This document shows positions 24,344 through 29,748 of a stretch of DNA of 29,748 nucleotides, piece by piece. The stretch's first letter is position 1. Every line of letters starts with the position of its first letter. Below the pieces are notes generated by a model. It was not told the DNA's origin, did no database searches, and was given only the letters and a program-made list of their open reading frames with translations. A program made the position numbers and the translations under genes. Source of the DNA: Caldilinea sp. CFX5 (GTDB lineage Bacteria > Chloroflexota > Anaerolineae > Caldilineales > Caldilineaceae); contig QWII01000121.1 of assembly GCA_021405325.1 (NCBI GenBank), positions 1 to 29,748 on the forward strand. Direction: 5' to 3'.

Positions 24344-25409
24344 TCACCGTACTCTTCCGCTGCATACTGGTCAGCGTTTCACGATAGAATTCGGGTTTTT
24401 CCAGGATCATGCCGGTGCCCATGACGACGGCGGTGAGGGGGTTGTCGGCGACGTAGACGTGCATACGGGTTTCGTCTTGCAGACGTTGCGCCAGGCCATG
24501 CAACAGGGCGCCGCCGCCGGCCAACACAATGCCATATTCCATCAAGTCGGCCACCAGTTCGGGCGGGGTCTCATCCAGCGTCGCCTTGACGGCATCGACA
24601 ATGACCTGCACCGAGCCGGAGAGCGCTTCCCGAATTTCGACGGAACTGACCTCAATCGCTTCCGGCAACCCGGTGACCAGATTGCGCCCACGCAGAATCA
24701 TGGTGCGTTCTTGTTCCATGGGGTAGGCCGAACCGATTTCGATCTTGCAGCGTTCGGCCATGCGTTCACCGATGAGTAAGCTATATTTCTGGCGCGAGTA
24801 GCTCATAATATCTTCGTTCATCTCGTCGCCGGCCACGCGAATCGAGCGGGAGACGACAATGCCCCCCAACGAGATCACCGCCACTTCCGTGGTGCCGCCG
24901 CCGATGTCCACAATCATCGAGCCGACCGATTCGGTCACGGGCAGGCCGGCGCCAATGGCCGCCGCCATTGGCTCTTCCACCAGCCCGGCTTCACGGGCGC
25001 CGGCGCTAATGGCCGCGTCGCGGACGGCGCGCTTTTCTACTTCGGTGACGCCCGAAGGAATGCCGACCACCACGCGCGGGCGGGCGGCGCCAAAGGCACG
25101 ATTGCCGTGGACTTTGCCGATGAAATGGTGAATCATGCGTTCGGTGACATCAAAATCTGAGATCACCCCATCTTGCAAGGGGCGCACGGCCACGATATGG
25201 GCCGGCGTCCGTCCCACCATCTCCTTTGCGTCATTCCCAATCGCCTTTACCACCGCGCGCCGCCGCGAAGAGCGGTCAATCGCCACGATGGACGGTTCGT
25301 TAATGACAATGCCGCGATTTTTGACATGAACCAAGGTATTCGCGGTGCCCAGATCGATCCCAATATCCAGCGAGAAAAGGCCAAGCAGCCAATCGAAGGG
25401 ATTATTCAC
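24339..25409 (-). CDS. mreB: Rod shape-determining actin homologue MreB
   Basis: The product has 356 residues from a GTG start at 25409, chosen because AGGAG lies 10 nt upstream and the protein then begins close to the usual MreB N terminus. The open frame continues upstream but covers leader and promoter sequence. Actin-fold motifs are DIGIDLGTANTLV (phosphate 1), the GIPSGVTEVEKRAV region, VEEPMAAAIGAGLP, VDIGGGTTEVAVIS (phosphate 2) and GIVLAGGGALLHGL (adenosine). It forms membrane-associated filaments that direct cell-wall elongation. It heads the cluster mreB-mreC-mreD-mrdA-minC-minD-rodA. Confidence 0.95.
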   Translation of the reverse strand: MNNPFDWLLGLFSLDIGIDLGTANTLVHVKNRGIVINEPSIVAIDRSSRRRAVVKAIGNDAKEMVGRTPAHIVAVRPLQDGVISDFDVTERMIHHFIGKVHGNRAFGAARPRVVVGIPSGVTEVEKRAVRDAAISAGAREAGLVEEPMAAAIGAGLPVTESVGSMIVDIGGGTTEVAVISLGGIVVSRSIRVAGDEMNEDIMSYSRQKYSLLIGERMAERCKIEIGSAYPMEQERTMILRGRNLVTGLPEAIEVSSVEIREALSGSVQVIVDAVKATLDETPPELVADLMEYGIVLAGGGALLHGLAQRLQDETRMHVYVADNPLTAVVMGTGMILEKPEFYRETLTSMQRKSTVR

Positions 25410-25451
25410 GGATGATTCACTCCTACTTACAAGTTTTGTCCACAATGCTTT

Positions 25452-25497
25452 GTCCGTAATAGTTGCTATGGTGTTGCTTACGAAGTCTCTTACGGAC
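25452..25497 (-). promoter_or_regulatory. Possible structured leader of the mreB transcript
   Basis: GTCCGTAA (25452-25459) pairs with TTACGGAC (25490-25497), enclosing about 30 nt, in the ~120-nt leader between the predicted mreB transcription start and the GTG codon. Its function is unknown. It may only be another palindrome of the type common in this window. Confidence 0.35.
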
Positions 25498-25536
25498 GAA
25501 ACGCGCCCAGAACGCGCAAAGGACAATGTGTTTTTC

Positions 25537-25545
25537 ATTATACCA
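25537..25545 (-). promoter_or_regulatory. Extended -10 promoter candidate for mreB
   Basis: Minus strand TGGTATAAT (25545 to 25537) is a perfect -10 with an extended TGn element; a -35 is weak. The whole 12-mer TTATGGTATAAT is an exact inverted copy of the plus-strand element in front of tilS. A start near 25530 would leave a ~120-nt leader. Confidence 0.6.
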
Positions 25546-25587
25546 TAAGCATGATACGAACAAAAAAGCACTCTCTACTTGTCGTTA

Positions 25588-25596
25588 TGGTATAAT
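25588..25596 (+). promoter_or_regulatory. Extended -10 promoter of tilS, implying a leaderless mRNA
   Basis: TGGTATAAT at 25588-25596 is a perfect extended -10. The tilS ATG begins only 8 nt after it (25604), which is where transcription would normally start. No ribosome site can fit, so the message should be leaderless or nearly so. A -35 match is poor. Confidence 0.65.
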
Positions 25597-25603
25597 CAGC
25601 CGT

Positions 25604-27376
25604 ATGAAAGGCAAGAACCCTTTACCAGCGCAAAGCACCCTACCGCCGCCTGATCCATTGGTACAACAATGCGCGGCAGCGCAAGCGCGCCATCAACTCT
25701 TTCCGGTAACACGGGAGCAAGCCCAGCCGGTTGTCGTGGCCGTCAGCGGCGGCGCCGATAGTGTGGCGCTGTTGCATCTGTTACACATATTGGCTCCTAC
25801 CTGGCGCTTGCGGCTGCATGTCGCCCATCTGGATCACAGCTTACGCCCGGAGTCAGCCGCAGACGCCCAATTTGTGGCGGCGTTGGCTGACCAATGGCAG
25901 TTGCCTTTTCATCACCGGCAATTGCCGGTCGGCGCCTTAACCGCCGGCGATGAAGGGATCGAAGCCGCCGGACGACAGGCGCGCTACGCCTTTCTGACCG
26001 AAGTCGCTTTGCAGGTTACGCCAATGGTGCAGACGCCAATCATCGCGCTGGCCCATCATGCCGATGACCAGGCGGAAACGCTCTTGCTCCATTTGGTACG
26101 GGGCAGCGGTTTGTCCGGGCTGGGCGGGATGCGCTGGCGCTCAGTACGTTGGGCCGGTGATCTCTGGCCGGACGCGCCCTCCGCTCAACAGCAACGACGC
26201 CTCCACCTTGTCAGACCGTTTTTGGGCGCACAGCGGGCGGATCTGCTACGCTACTTACAGGCAGCCGGCCTAAGCTGGCGCGTGGATAGCACTAATCAGG
26301 ATCAACGCTTTGTGCGCAATCGCTTGCGGCATGACGTGCTACCGGCGTTGGCAGAAATTAACGGGAATGTGGCGCAAACGCTAGCGCGTTCAGCCGCCAT
26401 TCTACAAGCAGAGGCGGATCGGTTAGAAGCCCTGGATCAAGCTGCATTGCTTACCGTGCTGATCGAACCGCGCTGGTCGCCGGCAGTATTACAAATGTGG
26501 CAAGAACAAAACCGGTCGGCACAGCTTGCAACAGCACCAGTGCGCGTAGTTTTGGATCTCACAAAGTTCGGCCAGCTATCAGTCGCGGCGCAACGGGGCG
26601 TTCTGCGCAAAGCCTTCAGCTTGGTGACAAAACAAGGGTTGATCCCAGATTTCGCCCAGATTGAGACGCTCCTAACCGCCGTGCAACCACCATTGTCAAC
26701 CAGCGGCCCCCATTCCCTGCTGGCCGATGTTGCCTGGACCAGCGCCGGCGCCATTGACAACACCCCGGCGCGCCTCAGTCTCCATCCGGTGGACGCCTTG
26801 CCCTTTGCACCAACCCACCCCTTTCTGACGGCGTCCTGGCGGGCGACAGCGGGGGCGCAGCCTTTACCGATTGGCGCCGCCATCCGGTTGGATGACGGGT
26901 GGACGTTAGCTGTCACACCGTTGCCGATAGCAGCGCTACCGCCTGATTGGCGCACAACAGGTGACGGGTGGCAGGTTTACCTGGATGCGGATCAGATCGG
27001 CCACCCAGTCTTGACCACACCGCAACCCGGCTATAGCTTTGCGCCGTTGGGCATGAATGGACGGCACAAAACGGTGGGTGATTTTTTTACGGATCGCAAG
27101 ATCCCGGTCGCCTTACGCCCTGGTTGGCCGCTCATCGTCGATCAACAGAACAATGAAGTCCTCTGGATCGGCGGCTATCAACCCAGCCATCGCGTCCGCA
27201 TCACCGCGCAGACACGGCGCGTGTTGCGATTGGCATGGATACGGGAAGACCGGAAGACAGAAGAGCAGAAGACAGAAGAGCAGAAGACAGAAGAGCAGAA
27301 GACAGAAGAGCAGAAGACAGATCGTCCCGCAGGGACGCTTACGTTTAGGGATGGGGATGATACACATGGGATTTAG
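25604..27376 (+). CDS. tilS: tRNA(Ile)-lysidine synthetase TilS with a repeat-derived C-terminal tail
   Basis: The product has 590 residues. It attaches lysine to C34 of tRNA-Ile(CAU) using ATP. The PP-loop motif SGGADS is at 48-53 (VVVAVSGGADSVALLHLL), followed by HLDHSLRPES, EAAGRQARYAF and ALAHHADDQAETLLLHLVRGSGLSGL, all typical of TilS. The C-terminal TilS domain is visible as FAPLGMNGRHKTVGDFFTDRKIP and WIGGYQPSHRVRI. The last ~40 residues, starting RKTEEQ, are a charged repeat encoded by 15-bp tandem repeats and lie beyond the recognisable family. ATG 25604 is supported by the promoter; the open frame further upstream is promoter sequence. It overlaps the next gene by 11 bp. Confidence 0.93.
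   Translation: MKGKNPLPAQSTLPPPDPLVQQCAAAQARHQLFPVTREQAQPVVVAVSGGADSVALLHLLHILAPTWRLRLHVAHLDHSLRPESAADAQFVAALADQWQLPFHHRQLPVGALTAGDEGIEAAGRQARYAFLTEVALQVTPMVQTPIIALAHHADDQAETLLLHLVRGSGLSGLGGMRWRSVRWAGDLWPDAPSAQQQRRLHLVRPFLGAQRADLLRYLQAAGLSWRVDSTNQDQRFVRNRLRHDVLPALAEINGNVAQTLARSAAILQAEADRLEALDQAALLTVLIEPRWSPAVLQMWQEQNRSAQLATAPVRVVLDLTKFGQLSVAAQRGVLRKAFSLVTKQGLIPDFAQIETLLTAVQPPLSTSGPHSLLADVAWTSAGAIDNTPARLSLHPVDALPFAPTHPFLTASWRATAGAQPLPIGAAIRLDDGWTLAVTPLPIAALPPDWRTTGDGWQVYLDADQIGHPVLTTPQPGYSFAPLGMNGRHKTVGDFFTDRKIPVALRPGWPLIVDQQNNEVLWIGGYQPSHRVRITAQTRRVLRLAWIREDRKTEEQKTEEQKTEEQKTEEQKTDRPAGTLTFRDGDDTHGI
27253..27321 (+). repeat. 15-bp tandem repeat inside the 3' end of tilS
   Basis: Four full units of GAAGACAGAAGAGCA (from 27253, 27268, 27283, 27298) plus a partial fifth encode KTEEQ-type pentapeptides in frame. 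A short hairpin (CGTCCC-GCA-GGGACG, 27323-27337) follows within the same reading frame. Confidence 0.92.
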
Positions 27377-27605
27377 TGTTAAGCCGTTGACCCATTGGGT
27401 GATCTATAAGGGGTATAAGGTGCGCTTTAAGGAACGGTCGCCGGCGCGGGTGACAGGGGTATTGACGACGCCGACGGGCGAAGTGGAATTTGTGTATGAG
27501 CCAACCGGTAAGGTGGTCACGTTGCCGGATATGCGGGTCACAATCAATGATTACGGTTGGGAACTGGAAAAGGTAACAAGCGATGAAGCAAACGGCGAAG
27601 GGTGA
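27366..27605 (+). CDS. Unrecognised 79-residue protein between tilS and the rRNA methyltransferase gene
   Basis: I do not recognise it. It begins at ATG 27366 (in-frame ATGs at 27357 and 27351 are alternatives), inside the last codons of tilS, and its stop overlaps the next gene by 23 bp. This tight packing, together with a reading frame of balanced composition (YKGYKVRFKERSPARVTGVL, then PDMRVTINDYGWELEKV), supports a real gene. It looks like a small beta-rich protein with no membrane segment or metal motif. Co-expression with two RNA-modification genes suggests a related or housekeeping role (inference). Confidence 0.65.
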   Translation: MGFSVKPLTHWVIYKGYKVRFKERSPARVTGVLTTPTGEVEFVYEPTGKVVTLPDMRVTINDYGWELEKVTSDEANGEG

Positions 27606-28800
27606 TGCCTCAGCGGTGATTATCAAGGCCGGGCGAGAAAAACCGGTGCGGCAACAACACCCTTGGATCTTTAGCGGCGCTATCCAACAACTACCAGCCG
27701 GTGTCGCCGACGGGGAATGGGTCGATGTCCGTTCAGCGCAGGGCGAGTGGCTGGCGCGTGGCTACTTGAATCGGCAGAGTCAGATCCAGGTGCGCTTGCT
27801 CAGTTGGCAGCCCGACGAAGCCATTGATGGCGCCTTTTGGCAACGCCGGTTGCAGCGGGCGATTGACCTACGTCGCGCCTTTATCGCCACAGCCGAAACC
27901 AACGCCTACCGGCTGGTCAACGGCGAGAGTGACTATTTGCCCGGTCTGGTCGTCGATCAGTATGCCGATTACCTGGTCATGCAGATAGGTACACTGGGCA
28001 TGGAGCGCCGGAAAGCGGAACTAGCCGCCCAACTGCTGGTACTGACCGGCTGTCGCGGGATCATCGAACGGAGCGATCTCGCCCTACGGCGGCAGGAAGG
28101 GTTAGCGGAAGCTACCGGGGTACTGGCCGGTGTGCCGCCGCCCGGCCCGGTCGAGATTCAGGAATTAGGCTTTCGCTACCAAGTCGATCTGGCGCATGGA
28201 CAGAAAAGCGGCTTTTACACCGACCAACGCGACAACCGGCGCCGAGTGGCGGCCTATTGTCAGGGTGGGCGGGTGCTGAACGCCTTTAGCTATACGGCGG
28301 CCTTTGCCGTTCATGCGCTGGCAGCGGGTGCGCGCCATGTCACCAATATCGATACAAGCATCGAGGCGCTAACCGTTGGCGAAACCCATCTGCGCCTCAA
28401 CGGCTTTGACCCGGATCAACAGGCCGAGCAGATCGCCGGCGATGTCTTCACCGTTCTACGCGATTGGCGAGCAGAACGGGTAGAATCCTTTGACGTGATC
28501 ATCCTTGATCCGCCCAAATTTGTTCAGTCACGCGGCAACTTGGAGCGGGCGTTGCGGGGCTATAAAGACATTAATCTGCTGGCGCTGGGGTTGGTCAAAC
28601 CGGGCGGCATTCTCGCGACCTTTAGTTGCAGCGGGCTGGTGAGCGCCGATCTTTTTCAGAAGGTGGTCTTTGGCGCCGCCGTGGATGCGCGGCGGTCGGT
28701 GCAGGTGTTGGAATGGCTGCGGCAAGGCAATGACCACCCGGTCGCCATCACTTTTCCCGAGGGTGAATATTTGAAAGGGTTGATTTGTCGAGTCTTATGA
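27583..28800 (+). CDS. Class I SAM-dependent rRNA methyltransferase, RlmI-like
   Basis: The product has 405 residues. ATG 27583 has AAAGG upstream and overlaps the end of the small gene. A PUA-like RNA-binding region (~12-85) contains KPVRQQHPWIFSGAI and EWLARGYLNRQSQIQVRLL. The linker has NGESDYLPGLVVDQYADYLV. The methyltransferase domain has KSGFYTDQRDNRR, VLNAFSYTAAFAVHALAAGA (SAM motif), FDVIILDPPKFV and FSCSG, with Cys in the position used by m5C enzymes. E. coli RlmI (about 396 residues) makes m5C1962 in 23S rRNA, and the architecture and length agree. The exact target here is inferred. Its stop overlaps the NUDIX start by 4 bp (ATGA). Confidence 0.9.
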   Translation: MKQTAKGDASAVIIKAGREKPVRQQHPWIFSGAIQQLPAGVADGEWVDVRSAQGEWLARGYLNRQSQIQVRLLSWQPDEAIDGAFWQRRLQRAIDLRRAFIATAETNAYRLVNGESDYLPGLVVDQYADYLVMQIGTLGMERRKAELAAQLLVLTGCRGIIERSDLALRRQEGLAEATGVLAGVPPPGPVEIQELGFRYQVDLAHGQKSGFYTDQRDNRRRVAAYCQGGRVLNAFSYTAAFAVHALAAGARHVTNIDTSIEALTVGETHLRLNGFDPDQQAEQIAGDVFTVLRDWRAERVESFDVIILDPPKFVQSRGNLERALRGYKDINLLALGLVKPGGILATFSCSGLVSADLFQKVVFGAAVDARRSVQVLEWLRQGNDHPVAITFPEGEYLKGLICRVL

Positions 28801-29456
28801 GTGATCTCTTTGCCCGTTTTATTGACCAAGTGGCGCACGACCTACAAGGTCCGCTGCCGGGACGTACTGCCCAATATCGTATGGCGCCCCAGCCCCGCCC
28901 CGGCGCCGAGCCGTATGACCAGATTCCGGCCGATGCCCGGCGCGGCGGCGTTCTTGTGTTGTTTTACCCAGTGGACGATCAACCCTATTTGCCGTTAATT
29001 TTGCGCCCGACTTATGATGGCGTTCACAGTGGTCAAGTTGGTTTTCCCGGCGGCGGGCAGGAGGCAGGCGACCCGGATATCACGGCCACGGCCCTGCGCG
29101 AAGCGCACGAAGAGATCGGCATTGCGCTGGAGCCGATTACGATTATGGGGCAACTCAGCCCGCTCTATGTCTTTGCCAGCAACTATTTGGTGCAACCCAC
29201 GGTGGCATGGATGGCGCAGCCGCCCCGCTTTCACATTGATCAACGGGAAGTAGCCGCGCTGATCGAAACGCCCCTGGCCGCGTTGCTCGACCCGGCCAAC
29301 TATCAGCGCGAACCGTGGCAGTTACGCGACCGCACGGTCGATGTCCCCTTCTTTCGGATACAAAATCAGACCATCTGGGGCGCAACGGCCATGATGCTCA
29401 GCGAGTTGCTGACGCTGCCGGCGATGACGTTGTTTCGGCGCGCCGAAACAACGTAG
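28797..29456 (+). CDS. NUDIX hydrolase, CoA pyrophosphatase (NudL-like)
   Basis: The product has 219 residues, starting at ATG 28797 overlapping the methyltransferase stop. The CoA-pyrophosphatase signature LPLILRPTYDGVHSGQVGFPGG precedes the NUDIX helix (ATALREAHEEIGI) with the expected REx2EE core (R-E-A-H-E-E). The N-terminal ~40 residues contain a Pro-rich stretch similar to family members. It would hydrolyse CoA or its derivatives to 3',5'-ADP and phosphopantetheine; substrate preference is inferred from the combined NuCoA motif. The last codons form one half of a perfect palindrome (29427-29454). Confidence 0.9.
   Translation: MSDLFARFIDQVAHDLQGPLPGRTAQYRMAPQPRPGAEPYDQIPADARRGGVLVLFYPVDDQPYLPLILRPTYDGVHSGQVGFPGGGQEAGDPDITATALREAHEEIGIALEPITIMGQLSPLYVFASNYLVQPTVAWMAQPPRFHIDQREVAALIETPLAALLDPANYQREPWQLRDRTVDVPFFRIQNQTIWGATAMMLSELLTLPAMTLFRRAETT
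29427..29454. repeat. Perfect 28-bp palindrome at the end of the NUDIX gene
   Basis: ACGTTGTTTCGGCG (29427-29440) is exactly complementary to 29441-29454 with no loop. It lies within the last codons of the plus-strand NUDIX gene, ending at the first base of the stop codon, and 21 bp before the end of a convergent minus-strand gene. It may serve as a bidirectional transcript end. Confidence 0.8.
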
Positions 29457-29475
29457 TAGGCTGTTACAGGGTGAA

Positions 29476-29748
29476 CTATTCGCCCTCAACCGGTATGGTT
29501 GGGCTAGTTTCGACCACTAACAGTTCTATTTCTGACAAGGAAAGATTGAGTAAGGCGGCAATGGTTGGCAGCGGGAAGCCATTGGCAACCATTGCCTGAA
29601 CAACCTGTCGGTTGCGTTCCTGAATGCCTTCCTTCTTACCACTGTCGAACCCTTCCTGCCGAACCGTTTCTCGTTCGCGTTCCAGCGCTTTGATCAACAT
29701 ACTTTTAACCTCCTCCCGTGTCAGATCCTGTTCTTCAATCTGCGCAAA
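29476..29748 (-). CDS. Partial gene, C-terminal part of an Rpn/PD-(D/E)XK-type putative nuclease family protein (tentative)
   Basis: The frame is open to the right edge of the window, so the 5' part is missing; 90 residues are visible. They include a charged coiled segment (LERERETVRQEGFDSGKKEG) followed by a short helix-turn-helix-like ending (VVQAMVANGFPLPTIAALLNLSLSEIELL). Such tails are typical of Rpn/DUF4351-type recombination-promoting nuclease-like proteins, but the catalytic region is not in the window. An internal ATG at 29700 has AGGAGG 8 nt upstream and could start a short 74-residue protein instead. Confidence 0.5.
   Translation of the reverse strand, partial: FAQIEEQDLTREEVKSMLIKALERERETVRQEGFDSGKKEGIQERNRQVVQAMVANGFPLPTIAALLNLSLSEIELLVVETSPTIPVEGE

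Noticed and set aside
25410..25571. 54-codon extension of MreB
   Set aside because: It spans the promoter and leader; the GTG at 25409 has a ribosome site and gives the usual protein length.

Overview
The window reads as chromosomal DNA of a free-living bacterium with moderately high GC. The best guess is a Chloroflexota member (Anaerolineae/Caldilineae type). Support for this comes from lipoprotein solute-binding proteins with low-complexity Ala/Gly/Pro linkers, two unrelated sugar/oligomer ABC systems without local ATPases, an mreBCD-mrdA-minCD-rodA cluster, and many long intergenic hairpins. This taxonomic call is inference; there is no rRNA or tRNA in the window.

Region A (about 119-11,935, all on the minus strand) looks like one carbohydrate-utilisation locus. 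It starts with a FadR-type GntR regulator. A 19-bp palindrome at the predicted start of its transcript looks like an autoregulatory operator. Then come Opp/Dpp-type permeases B and C, a family-5 solute-binding lipoprotein, a DUF3604/PHP-type metallohydrolase, a 261-residue protein I do not recognise, an alpha/alpha-toroid-like protein, a beta-propeller glycosidase-like protein (GH43/GH32 style) and a kelch protein resembling NanM-type sugar mutarotases. The enzymes lack signal peptides, so imported oligomers would be processed in the cytoplasm. No ATPase gene is present.

Region B (about 12,058-17,136, minus strand) is a CUT1-type sugar importer (two permeases and a family-1 binding lipoprotein). 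It is preceded by a PQQ-type beta-propeller lipoprotein with a near-consensus sigma-70 promoter, and followed by a perfect 18-bp-stem hairpin.

Region C (17,267-25,545, minus strand) is the cell-shape and division cluster, in transcription order mreB, mreC, mreD, mrdA (PBP2), minC, minD, rodA. MreC/MreD and MreD/PBP2 overlap by 4 bp and 1 bp.

Region D (25,588-29,456, plus strand) diverges from mreB. It holds tilS (probably leaderless), a 79-residue unknown gene, an RlmI-like rRNA methyltransferase and a CoA-pyrophosphatase-like NUDIX hydrolase. The four genes overlap end to start. The window closes with the 3' part of a convergent minus-strand gene.

The most unusual feature is that nearly every gene junction with a spacer longer than about 40 bp carries a long inverted repeat at or just after the upstream stop codon. 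Several have arms built from 7-8-bp tandem repeats. The sequences differ from junction to junction, but the architecture is the same. In tilS a related short tandem repeat has entered the reading frame and encodes a charged tail.
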